From CADEED01 sp035502995 (lineage in GTDB: Bacteria; Pseudomonadota; Gammaproteobacteria; Steroidobacterales; Steroidobacteraceae): DNA of 64,000 bases. Of this stretch, positions 1 through 8,561 are shown one piece after another (positions within the stretch are counted from its first letter, which is position 1; every line of letters begins with the position of its first letter). The DNA lies in NCBI GenBank assembly GCA_035502995.1, contig DATJTW010000107.1, positions 106,111 through 170,110 of the forward strand. The letters are read 5' to 3'. The notes below the pieces were generated by a model. The model saw nothing but the letters and a program-made list of their open reading frames with translations, did not search any database and was not told the DNA's origin. A program made the position numbers and the translations under genes.

Positions 1-493
1 GCTCGGCCACCGAAGGTCGTAGCGGCTCGAGCGCTCGCACGAGTGCGAGCCGCAAATCTCCAACGGTGTTGAAACGCGCGAATACGATCTCCTGCTTCTC
101 GGCCAAGCGGGCGCGAAACGCAGCCTGTGCTGGTGTCACGACCCGCGAGGTCGCGGCTTCGTCTTCCCACAGGAAAACGATCCTCGGCAGACCAAAACTC
201 TGCGCCGAGTCGAATTCGAACTCCACGAAAGAACGCCCCGCCGGATCACCCGCGACACGCGTGCCGTGTGCGTATCCGACGATTCCAACATAGATGTCGG
301 AGGCTTCCATCCGTCGCCGTATCACGTCGGCCGGCGACAGATCCTCGGCGACGAACGAGACGGCCTGTACCTCGACGGAAAAACCACGAAGCGCTGCGAT
401 CTCACGCACGACGGCACCGACGAACGTCCCCTGCCCGACCGCCGCCGCGTCGAAATCGCTGGTATGACTGATGAAGACCCTGATGTCTTCCAT
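1..493 (-). CDS. DUF4062 / TIR-like domain protein, partial (runs off the left edge)
   Basis: The reverse strand is open without a stop from an ATG at 491-493 to the edge of the window (164 codons). The protein begins MEDIRVFISHTSD and shows the pattern of the DUF4062 domain, a TIR-like Rossmann fold found at the N-terminus of signalling or NTPase proteins: a first beta strand RVFISHTSD (residues 5-13), SDIYVGIVGYAHG (65-77), SFVEFEFDSA (88-97) and LPRIVFLWE (102-110). In this family the domain is normally followed by an effector such as an NTPase or TPR region, which would lie outside the window. The gene is divergent from the dehydrogenase at 670. Family assignment is from motif pattern only; the effector is unknown. 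Confidence 0.75.
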   Translation of the reverse strand, partial: MEDIRVFISHTSDFDAAAVGQGTFVGAVVREIAALRGFSVEVQAVSFVAEDLSPADVIRRRMEASDIYVGIVGYAHGTRVAGDPAGRSFVEFEFDSAQSFGLPRIVFLWEDEAATSRVVTPAQAAFRARLAEKQEIVFARFNTVGDLRLALVRALEPLRPSVAE

Positions 494-669
494 GCGCACA
501 CACTACCCGAGGCCGTGGGGTCGCGACAGAAGTCCCTGGACATGCCGGCCGGGTCGTGACTCACCGGACGACGCCGCTCGGCACACCGGGCGCGTCAGCG
601 CGTCCGGACCGCTCACGCATCTTTGCGGCGGGGGACACAGGCAGACACGCGCGTGGCATGCTGCGCGCC

Positions 670-3357
670 ATGAAAACGCTTGCCCGGTTCGTCAGCCTTT
701 ATTCTGCCGCTGCACTCGCGCTGTCGGCCTGTTCCAATCCTGAGACTGCGCCGGAGCCACCGGATTCCGCCGCCATCACACCTGCTGCCGCGGCCACTAA
801 ACTGACACCGCGCATCAAGGCGCTGACGCCGGCCGCCAGCATCGCCGCGATGGAATTGCCGAGCGGCTATCACCTCGAACCCGTGCTCGCCGAGCCCGAC
901 ATCGCCGAGCCGGTCATGGTCGCGTTCGACGGCAACGGCCGGATGTACGTCGCCGAGATGCGCACGTACATGCAGGACGCGGACGCCAAGGGCGAGCAGA
1001 CGCCGTTCAGCCGCGTCTCGCGTCACGAAGACACCGACGGCGACGGCGTCTACGACAAACACACCGTGTTCGCCGACAAACTACTGCTCCCGCGCATCCT
1101 GCTGCCGCTCGATGACCGCATCATCATCGGCGAGACGAACAGCGACGACCTCTATATCTACCGCGACAAGAACGGCGACGGCGTCGCCGACGAGAAATCG
1201 CTGTGGTACGCGGGCGGCCCGCGCGGCGGCAACATGGAGCACCAGCCGAACGGCCTGGTCTGGGCGCTCGACAACGGCATCTACTCCACCTACTACGACT
1301 ACCGTCTGCGCGTCGGCGCCGACGGCAAGGCGATCAAGGAGACGATCCCCGTCAACGGCGGCCAGTGGGGACTGACGCAGGACGACTGGGGCAAGGTCTG
1401 GTTCGTCAACGCCGGCAACGAGACCGGCCCCGTGCACTTCCAGCAGCACATCATTTACGGCCAGTTCACCGGGCCCGGCGAGCAGGTCGGCGAGTACAAG
1501 ACCGTGTGGCCGATCGCGAAGATGCCCGACGTGCAGGGCGGGCCCGGCCAGCTCCGGCCCGACAACACGCTCAACCACTTCACCGCGACCAGCGGCCAGG
1601 CAATCTTCCGCGGCGACCGGCTGCCGGAAGACCTGCGCGGCAACCTGTTGTTTGCCGAGCCGGTCGGTCGACTGATCCGCCGGACGACGATCTCGGTGGA
1701 AGACGGCATCACGCGCCTCGCGAATCCATACGAAAAGGACCACGGCGAATTCATCCGCTCGACGGATCCGCTGTTCCGTCCCGTCAACACGGTCACCGCG
1801 CCGGACGGCACTCTTTATATAGTCGACATGTACCGCGGCATCATCCAGCAGGGTGAGTGGACGAAGAAGGGCTCCTATCTGCGCGAGCAGATAGACGCGC
1901 TCGACATGGAGAAGCTCACCGGTCGCGGGCGGATCTATCGCCTGACGCACACGGGTTTCGAGCGCGGGCCGCAGCCGCACATGCTCGACGAGACTCCCGC
2001 GCAGCTGGTGCAGCACCTCTCGCATCCGAACGGCTGGTGGCGCGACACCGCGCAGAAGCTGCTGGTCCTGCGCCGCGATCGATCGGTGGTGCCGGCGCTC
2101 GAGAAGCTCGCGAAGGCGGATGCCGCGGATGCGCGACCGCGACTGCATGCGCTGTGGACGCTGGACGGCCTGGGCGCGCTCGACGACACGGTGATCCTGC
2201 GCGCGCTGAAGTCGGGCGATCCGCAGGTGCGCATCGCGGGACTGCGACTGGCCGACGCCCGCCTGGTCGACCAACCGACCGCGCATGCGCCGCTGGGTAT
2301 CGCGATGCGCGCCGCGCTGCGCGACGCCGATCCGCGCGTCACCATCCAGGCGATGTTGTCCGCGCGCCGCGCTAAGTTGCCCGACGCGAAGAAGCTGATC
2401 CAGGCGACGGCCGAGACGTCGAAGTCCGCCGGCGTGTACGCGATCAACGAGCAGCTCTGGACCAACAACGAGGATCCGCAGCTCATCCGCCTGCTCGGCG
2501 TGAACGGCCTCAAGTCGTATCGCTCGGGCGCGACGCTGTACAACTCGGTCTGCTTCGCCTGCCACGGCACGGACGGACGCGGCGCTCCCATGCCGGGTGC
2601 CGCGGGCCGCACCATCGCGCCGGCGCTCGCCGACTCGCGGCAGGTGCTCGGCGACGAACGCGCGGTGATCGCCATCGTGCTGCATGGCCTGCAGGGCAAG
2701 ATCGACGGCGTCGACTACGGCGCGCCGATGGTGCCGATGAACTCGTACTCCGACGCCGAGCTCGCCAACGTGCTCACCTACATCCGCAACAGCTTCGGCA
2801 ACCGCGCGCCCGCCGTGGAGCCGGCGGCCGTCGCGGCCCGCCGCGCGGCGGATTCGGCGCGTTCGAACTACTGGACGATGGAAGAGCTCGTGGCGCAGAT
2901 CCCCGTGCTGTCCGTGCCGCGCGAGAAGTTCAAGCGTCGCGCCGAGTGGAAGCTCGCCGTGAACATGGAGCCGCGCGACGACGCGCCGCCCGAGCTCATG
3001 CTCGATGGCGATCCGAAGACGGGTTACTTCACGAAAGGGTTCAAACCGTTCCCCGTGGAGTCGCTCACCGTCGAACTACCCGCGCGCAGCAGGATCACCG
3101 GCATCGACGTCGAGTCGAGCGGCGAGAAGAGTCCGAACGGGAAGGACATGGGCTGGGCGGTGGCATACAGCGTCGAAACGTCCGACGACGGCAAGGCGTG
3201 GGCGATGGCGGTGCCGCGCGTGGTGGGCGAACCGCACTCGCGCCTCAATCTGCCGGCGCCGATCGAGGGCAAGTTCCTGCGCCTCACGATCACCGAGAAG
3301 GAAGGCTGGCAGCCGTGGGTGATCAAGGAGCTGAACCTGTACGGCGACGAGAAGTAG
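670..3357 (+). CDS. Membrane-anchored PVC-type sorbosone dehydrogenase-like protein with cytochrome c and discoidin-like domains
   Basis: This is an 895-residue exported lipoprotein: the N-terminus MKTLARF leads to a lipobox LSAC with Cys21. The N-terminal half resembles the beta-propeller dehydrogenases annotated as PVC-type or L-sorbosone dehydrogenase-like (membrane-bound dehydrogenase domain), with the typical start SGYHLEPVLAEPDI. A HEAT-like alpha region follows (about 440-600). A cytochrome c domain follows, with heme motif CFACH at 628-632 and candidate Met ligands near 687-690. The last about 120 residues look like an F5/8 (discoidin) carbohydrate-binding fold. The likely role is periplasmic oxidation of a sugar or alcohol with electron transfer through the fused heme. 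I chose 670 because it gives the lipoprotein signal; upstream in-frame starts at 556 and 658 add unlikely sequence. The substrate is unknown. Confidence 0.8.
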   Translation: MKTLARFVSLYSAAALALSACSNPETAPEPPDSAAITPAAAATKLTPRIKALTPAASIAAMELPSGYHLEPVLAEPDIAEPVMVAFDGNGRMYVAEMRTYMQDADAKGEQTPFSRVSRHEDTDGDGVYDKHTVFADKLLLPRILLPLDDRIIIGETNSDDLYIYRDKNGDGVADEKSLWYAGGPRGGNMEHQPNGLVWALDNGIYSTYYDYRLRVGADGKAIKETIPVNGGQWGLTQDDWGKVWFVNAGNETGPVHFQQHIIYGQFTGPGEQVGEYKTVWPIAKMPDVQGGPGQLRPDNTLNHFTATSGQAIFRGDRLPEDLRGNLLFAEPVGRLIRRTTISVEDGITRLANPYEKDHGEFIRSTDPLFRPVNTVTAPDGTLYIVDMYRGIIQQGEWTKKGSYLREQIDALDMEKLTGRGRIYRLTHTGFERGPQPHMLDETPAQLVQHLSHPNGWWRDTAQKLLVLRRDRSVVPALEKLAKADAADARPRLHALWTLDGLGALDDTVILRALKSGDPQVRIAGLRLADARLVDQPTAHAPLGIAMRAALRDADPRVTIQAMLSARRAKLPDAKKLIQATAETSKSAGVYAINEQLWTNNEDPQLIRLLGVNGLKSYRSGATLYNSVCFACHGTDGRGAPMPGAAGRTIAPALADSRQVLGDERAVIAIVLHGLQGKIDGVDYGAPMVPMNSYSDAELANVLTYIRNSFGNRAPAVEPAAVAARRAADSARSNYWTMEELVAQIPVLSVPREKFKRRAEWKLAVNMEPRDDAPPELMLDGDPKTGYFTKGFKPFPVESLTVELPARSRITGIDVESSGEKSPNGKDMGWAVAYSVETSDDGKAWAMAVPRVVGEPHSRLNLPAPIEGKFLRLTITEKEGWQPWVIKELNLYGDEK

Positions 3358-3387
3358 TCAGGCGACCGCCGCTGCGCGCGCCGCGAA

Positions 3388-4506
3388 TCATCCCGGCGCG
3401 CGCGGCGCAGCCTGCAGGCAACGGCGATATCGATCGTCCACCCGCCGTGCGAACCACTCGGTGGTCAGCTTGCGGGTGATCTTCACGCTCTGCAGGCGGA
3501 TGTCCGGCAGCAGCGCACGCGGTGCCGGACCCCGCGCGTCCGCCAGCTCGAAGACCCTGCGGTAGAGTTCCGTCTCCTCGAATCCGTATTCCTTTTCCCG
3601 CTCGAGATCTCGGCGGATCTGCCGCTCGCCGAGCCCGATCCTCTCCCCCAACTTCCGCGCCGCGAGCTCGGTCTGGCTCGGCTCGCTGCTGCCCTCGCGC
3701 AGCAGGTCGCCGTCGATCGCGAGGCGTACCTGGCTCAGGGATGCGACGGCCTGCTGGAAGGCGGCGTTGCGGCTCGCGTAGTGGCCGGCGTTGAAGTCCG
3801 CGAAGCGATACAGCATCGAATCGTAGCTGACCGGGTAGTCGAGCAGGTGCGCGATGCCGAAGTACAAGCCGCCGCGCCGCGTGAAGACTTCGCGCCGGAG
3901 ACCGTCGGTGAGTGGATAGGGATACGGCTTCTGCTTCGCGTGCGACTCGGCGAACGCGATGCCGACCTGCATCGGCCCGCCGGTGCGCACGGGGTTCAGG
4001 TCGGCGAAGAGCTGGCGACCCAGCGGCACGGTTCCGATGAAGTCTTCGAACATCTCGCTCAGGGCGCGTTCGGTTTTCGCCTGGCGCAAGCGCTCCGCGT
4101 AGGTCGAACCGCTGGACGAACGCACGTTCAGCGCGAGAGTCACGAGCGGGCCCGGGATGTGGTAGCGCGCGGCGCGATCGTCGATTTCACGGCGCGCCAG
4201 CGTCGGCAACCCGGGCACCACCGGATCGACCTTGAAGCCGGATTCCTGCTGGACCACCGCGACGACCGCGCAGATGTTGCGCGTGGTCGGCCGGATGCCG
4301 AGCGCTTCGAACGCCGCGAACGTATCGAGGGCCCAGCCATCCGGATTCGCCGCGTTGGCTGGAACGCGCGCGCGAATCTCGGCGCGCGCGAGGTCGGGAT
4401 CGATCGGTGGTTCGCGCGGCGGCCCGGAGCTGCAAGCCCCGAGCAGGATGGCGACGAGGGCCATGAGCGGCGCGCGCGGTCGTCGTTGAGGGAATGGGTG
4501 CTGCAT
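3388..4506 (-). CDS. DUF1615 family lipoprotein (YaiW-like)
   Basis: The product is 372 residues, starting MQHPFPQRR, with a lipobox LGAC (Cys25) that predicts lipidation. The body matches the DUF1615 pattern: GWALDTFAAFEALGIRPT, NICAVVAVVQQESGF, and the central GGPMQVGIAFAE and RRGGLYFGIAHLLDYP segments. The E. coli member YaiW is a surface-exposed outer-membrane lipoprotein linked to uptake of antimicrobial peptides; the QQESGF segment recalls lytic transglycosylases, but I cannot show activity. An in-frame ATG at residue 15 would also leave a lipobox. It lies 38 bp downstream of the metalloprotease gene on the same strand and may be co-transcribed with it. Confidence 0.75.
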   Translation of the reverse strand: MQHPFPQRRPRAPLMALVAILLGACSSGPPREPPIDPDLARAEIRARVPANAANPDGWALDTFAAFEALGIRPTTRNICAVVAVVQQESGFKVDPVVPGLPTLARREIDDRAARYHIPGPLVTLALNVRSSSGSTYAERLRQAKTERALSEMFEDFIGTVPLGRQLFADLNPVRTGGPMQVGIAFAESHAKQKPYPYPLTDGLRREVFTRRGGLYFGIAHLLDYPVSYDSMLYRFADFNAGHYASRNAAFQQAVASLSQVRLAIDGDLLREGSSEPSQTELAARKLGERIGLGERQIRRDLEREKEYGFEETELYRRVFELADARGPAPRALLPDIRLQSVKITRKLTTEWFARRVDDRYRRCLQAAPRAPG

Positions 4507-4544
4507 CGTCGCGGACGCAACCGTAACAGATGTATCCGGTGCGA

Positions 4545-5843
4545 TCAGTTCCGGGCGCGCCGGGCGACGGTCAGCGCGAGCAACAACACCAGCAGTATCG
4601 GATCGAGCAACCCGCCGCCTCCGCCGCCACCGCTGCTGCCACTCTCCGCCGGCGGTGGTGCCGGAGTTTCGGGTGGCGCGGGAGACGGCGCAGGCAGCGC
4701 CTTCACGCACGAGTAGCTGTCGAGCACCGCGTTGATCTGGTCGAGGCTGCATTGGGAGAAGGACGTCACCGGCGAGATAAGCGTCGGCGTCATGATGTAC
4801 TGGTCTTGCGGTGTGGACGCACACTGCTCCGTCCCGTCATGGGGCGCGCCGAACACGTGGCCGATCTCGTGCGCGGTGATCAACGCATCCACCGTCGCGC
4901 TGCCGTGAGCCATGGCCAGGCTGGCGCCAAAACGCTGGCTGCACAGCGCCAGCGTGTAGGCGATGCCCGCCGACTGCCCGTCCAGCTGGCGGCCGGTGAA
5001 GAGATGCGTGACGCCAGTGGCCGAGAGTTCCGCGTCCTGTTGCCGCACCCGCCCGAGCTCGCCTAACAAGGTTCCAGGATCAGTCGTCGCGGACAGCGCC
5101 GCCGTCGCGTCGGCAGAAAGATCGACGGACACGACCTGCAGTTCGACGCCGACCTGCGAACTGAAGATGCCATCCACGAGGTTGAGGCGGGTGAGCAGCG
5201 CGTCCCGCGCCTGCGCTTCGTTCGGGTACCGCGCCAGATAGGCTGCGTCGCCGAGCACCGATAGTTCGACGCCTTTCGTGGCCACACCGTTCTGCAGCGC
5301 CAGCGCATTCGCGCGGAGTTCGCCGATAAGGGCCTCGTAGTCGGCAGCGGCTTTTCCGGGTTTCTCGACCGTGTCGCCGACGAACGATGCGCCCTGCTCG
5401 AACGCCGCATCGGCGAGTTTGAACATCACGGTACCGGCCGCGCCATCGTTCACCGCCTCCGCCGCGGCGTCGACGATGAACATCTCGTGACCATCCCAGA
5501 TCAGCCCGCGCGGCAGCCCGTCGTGAATGCTGATGCGGGCCCACGAATCTGCAACGCCCTCGAGCGTGCCCTGGTAGAGATGCACGGAACTGCCGGCCGC
5601 CAGTTTCGCGAGATGCCGGTTGTCGGAGAGCTGCAGGCGGAAGTCGCGGCCGAAGGCGGTGAACTGGAGTGTGGCGGCATCACCTCTCGACGCCTTCGTC
5701 AGCGTGGGGCGCAGATCCTCGGTGTGCTGTGCCATCAGCCCACCGGCCGCGCTGCCGAGAGTCGGCCACGACATCGCTGCGAGCGAGACTGTTGCCAGGC
5801 GCAGGAGGACGCGGCGAAACGTACGGAATCTCGCGGTATGCAT
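4545..5843 (-). CDS. Secreted reprolysin-like zinc metalloprotease with GlyGly-CTERM-like tail
   Basis: The product is 432 residues. An N-terminal signal peptide (about residues 1-35) is followed by a propeptide-like region and a metzincin catalytic core with HEIGHVFGAPH at 325-335 (HExxHxxGxxH zinc site) and a following Met (QYIMTP) suited to the Met-turn. A proline-rich linker leads to SGSSGGGGGGG, a hydrophobic stretch and a terminal RRARN. This tripartite tail matches the architecture of GlyGly-CTERM sorting signals processed by rhombosortase and released or displayed by type II secretion. No rhombosortase gene lies in this window. The start ATG at 5843 is preferred over 5918 because it begins directly with the signal peptide. 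Confidence 0.8.
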   Translation of the reverse strand: MHTARFRTFRRVLLRLATVSLAAMSWPTLGSAAGGLMAQHTEDLRPTLTKASRGDAATLQFTAFGRDFRLQLSDNRHLAKLAAGSSVHLYQGTLEGVADSWARISIHDGLPRGLIWDGHEMFIVDAAAEAVNDGAAGTVMFKLADAAFEQGASFVGDTVEKPGKAAADYEALIGELRANALALQNGVATKGVELSVLGDAAYLARYPNEAQARDALLTRLNLVDGIFSSQVGVELQVVSVDLSADATAALSATTDPGTLLGELGRVRQQDAELSATGVTHLFTGRQLDGQSAGIAYTLALCSQRFGASLAMAHGSATVDALITAHEIGHVFGAPHDGTEQCASTPQDQYIMTPTLISPVTSFSQCSLDQINAVLDSYSCVKALPAPSPAPPETPAPPPAESGSSGGGGGGGLLDPILLVLLLALTVARRARN

Positions 5844-6047
5844 CCGTCGAAGATGCGGCGCCCGGTCCGCGGCGGAAATAGTCGTGGCTCGCGAACTGCC
5901 GTGAACGCGCGGACGCATTCGACGCCGGCCCCTGCCGACATCGGCCGGACCACCCGGGCTCTTGTAGGCGCGGACAGCAGGACCTGACGGTGACGACGCC
6001 GGGCCGACGCACTATCCTGCGCAGCGAACGCTTCCGAGGGGTCGAAC

Positions 6048-6929
6048 ATGATGAAGACGCTTTGCGCGGGTTTTCTCGCCTCGTTGATCGTGGCGGTGCC
6101 GGCCTTGTCGGCGGAGAAGAAGAAAGCCGAGTTGCCCGGCTACGTGATCCCGCGCTCGGAAGTGCGCACGTTGCCGGCGAACGCAGCGGGCCGGCAGTAC
6201 GCGTTGTTCGTCGGTCTGCCGGCGAGCTACGCGACCGACTCCAACAAGCGATATCCCGTGGTGTACGTCACCGACGGCTACTGGGATTTCCAGAAGATCA
6301 CCGCGATCCACGGACCACTGGTGTACGACAAGTACGCGCCCGAGTTCATCACCGTCGGCATGGGCTACGCCGGCGAGAATCCCGACTTCAACAACCTGCG
6401 CCGCTGGGAGCTCACGCCCGTGTCGTTCGGCACGCCGGCCGACGCGTCGGGTCATGCGAAGGACTATCTAGACACCATCGAGAAGGTCTTCATACCGCTC
6501 ATCGACAAGGAATACCGCACGGATCCGAAGATGCGCGTGTTGGGCGGCGCCTCGCTCGGCGGAATGTTCACGCTCTACTCGATGCTCACGAAGCCCGACC
6601 TGTTCAACGCGTACATCGCGGTCACGCCGGCCGTGGCGGTTGGCGACGGCTGGCTGCTGAAGTACGAAGAGGAATTCGCGAAGTCCGGCAAGACGCTGAA
6701 CGGCCGGCTGTACATGACGGTGGGCGGCAACGAGGCGACCAGCTTCGTCGCGCCGATCCTGCGGATGAACCAGCGTTTCGCGCCGGGCCGGTATCCGAAG
6801 CTCGCGTACGAATTCCGGATCATCGACGGCGAGCGGCATGCGGGCAACCAGATCGAGTCGTACACTCGCGGCCTGCGCTTCGTGTTTGCGCCGCTGGCGC
6901 CGGAGCAAGGGCCGTCGATCGATCGCTGA
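6048..6929 (+). CDS. Secreted putative esterase (alpha/beta hydrolase, esterase D-like)
   Basis: This 293-residue protein has a cleavable signal peptide ending near ALSA. The fold is the putative esterase family (PF00756 type): strand YPVVYVTDGYWDF, oxyanion region, nucleophile elbow GGASLGG with Ser169, and a candidate catalytic His264 in DGERHAGN. The family includes S-formylglutathione hydrolases, siderophore esterases and other acyl-ester hydrolases; the signal peptide points to a periplasmic role. Two adjacent ATG codons (6048, 6051) are possible starts. It precedes a dienelactone hydrolase-family gene by 55 bp on the same strand, so the two may form a small operon. The substrate is not indicated. 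Confidence 0.8.
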   Translation: MMKTLCAGFLASLIVAVPALSAEKKKAELPGYVIPRSEVRTLPANAAGRQYALFVGLPASYATDSNKRYPVVYVTDGYWDFQKITAIHGPLVYDKYAPEFITVGMGYAGENPDFNNLRRWELTPVSFGTPADASGHAKDYLDTIEKVFIPLIDKEYRTDPKMRVLGGASLGGMFTLYSMLTKPDLFNAYIAVTPAVAVGDGWLLKYEEEFAKSGKTLNGRLYMTVGGNEATSFVAPILRMNQRFAPGRYPKLAYEFRIIDGERHAGNQIESYTRGLRFVFAPLAPEQGPSIDR

Positions 6930-6984
6930 GGACACGCGATCGCCGCCAGAATCTTCGCCGCTACTCATCTGCAAGGGACCTGCC

Positions 6985-7815
6985 ATGTGCGAACACGATT
7001 CGAAAGACGACATCCTCCGCGGTGAGCTCTCGCGCCGGCAGTTCGGCGCGATGGGCCTCGGCGCAGCGATGGCCGCGCTGTTGCCGAAGGCGGCCCTGGC
7101 CGCGGAAGTGACGGAATCCGAGGTCGAGATCAAGACACCCGACGGCCTTTGCGATGCGCACTTCGTGCATCCCGCCAAGGCGACCGCGGCAGTGCTCGTG
7201 TGGCCCGACATCTTCGGCCTGCGCCCCGCATTCCGCGCGATGGGCAAGCGTCTCGCCGAGTCCGGCTACGCGGTGTTGACCGTGAATCCTTTCTATCGCT
7301 CGATCAAGGGTGCGCCTGCCAGCCGCGAAGACGCGTTCAAGTACGCGGGCACGCTCAACGCCAACACCCACATCTCCGATGCGAAGGCCTTCGTGACCTG
7401 GCTGGACGCGCAGAAGGCCGTCGACCGGCGGCGCAAGATCGGCACCACGGGATATTGCATGGGCGGACCCATGGTGATGCGCACGGCGGGATCTCTGCCG
7501 AGACGCATCGGCGCCGGCTGCTCCTTCCATGGCGGCGGTTTGACGACGACGAACGCGGACAGCCCGCACCTCCTGATCCCGAAGATGAAGGCCAGCATGC
7601 TGATCGCCATCGCGGACAACGACGATCAGAAGGACCCGACGTCGAAGGACATCCTGCGCAAGGCGTTCGACGATGCGAAGTTGTCGGCGGAGATCGAGGT
7701 GTACAAGGGCGCGAACCACGGCTGGATGCCGCCGGACTCGCAGAATCACAATCCGGAAGCGGCCGAGCGCGGCTGGGCGCGCAAGCTGGCGCTGTTCGAG
7801 AAGGCGCTGGCGTGA
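6985..7815 (+). CDS. Tat-exported dienelactone hydrolase family protein
   Basis: This 276-residue protein has a Tat-type N-terminus, SRRQFGAMGLG, followed by a hydrophobic segment and an Ala-rich cleavage region. The mature part is a dienelactone hydrolase-like alpha/beta hydrolase with nucleophile motif GYCMGG (Cys158, the cysteine nucleophile typical of this family), a candidate acid Asp211 in IADND and His245 in GANHGW. Family members hydrolyse lactones or short esters; export by Tat is less common. The start at 6985 has AAGGGA upstream and is the first that gives the twin-arginine signal. The gene is downstream of the putative esterase and convergent with the small gene ending at 7823. 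Confidence 0.8.
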   Translation: MCEHDSKDDILRGELSRRQFGAMGLGAAMAALLPKAALAAEVTESEVEIKTPDGLCDAHFVHPAKATAAVLVWPDIFGLRPAFRAMGKRLAESGYAVLTVNPFYRSIKGAPASREDAFKYAGTLNANTHISDAKAFVTWLDAQKAVDRRRKIGTTGYCMGGPMVMRTAGSLPRRIGAGCSFHGGGLTTTNADSPHLLIPKMKASMLIAIADNDDQKDPTSKDILRKAFDDAKLSAEIEVYKGANHGWMPPDSQNHNPEAAERGWARKLALFEKALA

Positions 7816-7822
7816 GAGCCGG

Positions 7823-8362
7823 TCAGCGGTTGGCGCGGATGAACCGGCCGCTATAGAACAACCCGGTCTTCCGGCCATCGGCGTCGTACTGGATGGACCG
7901 CATGTCGTACGCGTCGGGGCCTGTCCACGTGTAGTCGTAGATCCGGTACGTTCCCGGCGCCTCACCTTCGAACGACACTTTCAATCGAAGGTTGCCCTGC
8001 TCGTCGAGCGAGCCCTGCCCCGTGCCGATCCGCAGTTCGCCGAAGCTGGACAGGTGATTCACCACCTTCTTGACCGGGTTGTAAGCCCAGAGGATGTGTC
8101 CGGCCGGCGGCGTGTCGACGACGCACAGCACGCTGTTGGCCGTGTTGATGGCCCGGCAGACGGTGTGGTGATTCGGGATCCTGATGTTCTCGGTGGTCCC
8201 GCCCCAGTTCTGCGACCAGGCGTCATTCTCGAGAGTCCACTCGCCGAAGAACCTCGCGAATGGATTGGCGGGCTCTGATGTCGGGTTTGCATCGACGGAC
8301 TGGGTGAGCACGGCGGATGCCAGCGCGCAGAGGGACCAGGAAATCGCTCTCGGGAACGTCAT
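7823..8362 (-). CDS. Unrecognised small secreted protein, lipocalin-like or DUF1579-like
   Basis: This 179-residue product starts MTFPRAISW and has a signal peptide ending near VDANP. The mature domain begins FARFFGEWTLEND and continues as alternating beta strands with many aromatic residues, ending in FYSGRFIRANR. The opening GEW motif and the beta pattern recall DUF1579 or lipocalin-type ligand-binding folds, but I do not recognise the family with certainty. Two cysteines (CRAINT and LCVVD) might form a disulfide. The gene is convergent with the dienelactone hydrolase gene, 7 bp from its stop, and has no obvious partner. Confidence 0.6.
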   Translation of the reverse strand: MTFPRAISWSLCALASAVLTQSVDANPTSEPANPFARFFGEWTLENDAWSQNWGGTTENIRIPNHHTVCRAINTANSVLCVVDTPPAGHILWAYNPVKKVVNHLSSFGELRIGTGQGSLDEQGNLRLKVSFEGEAPGTYRIYDYTWTGPDAYDMRSIQYDADGRKTGLFYSGRFIRANR

Positions 8363-8561
8363 CGGGTGCGCCTCGCGGGTGACCGTCGTCCGGACGGGAT
8401 GGGGAGGCAAGCATCCGCTGGGTGTGGCTGCCGGTAGTCCTGCCCGATCGGCCAGGACCGGTTCGACGGCTCATCGCACGGCTGGGCGAATTGGCTCGGG
8501 CCGGAGCGGCGGCACGTTATTCTTCTGTCTGGAACCCATGTCGCCTTCGAGGAACCCGACC

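Noticed and set aside
556..669. Upstream extension of the dehydrogenase lipoprotein to 556
   Set aside because: It would bury the lipoprotein signal behind 38 residues of Arg-rich sequence without conservation signs.
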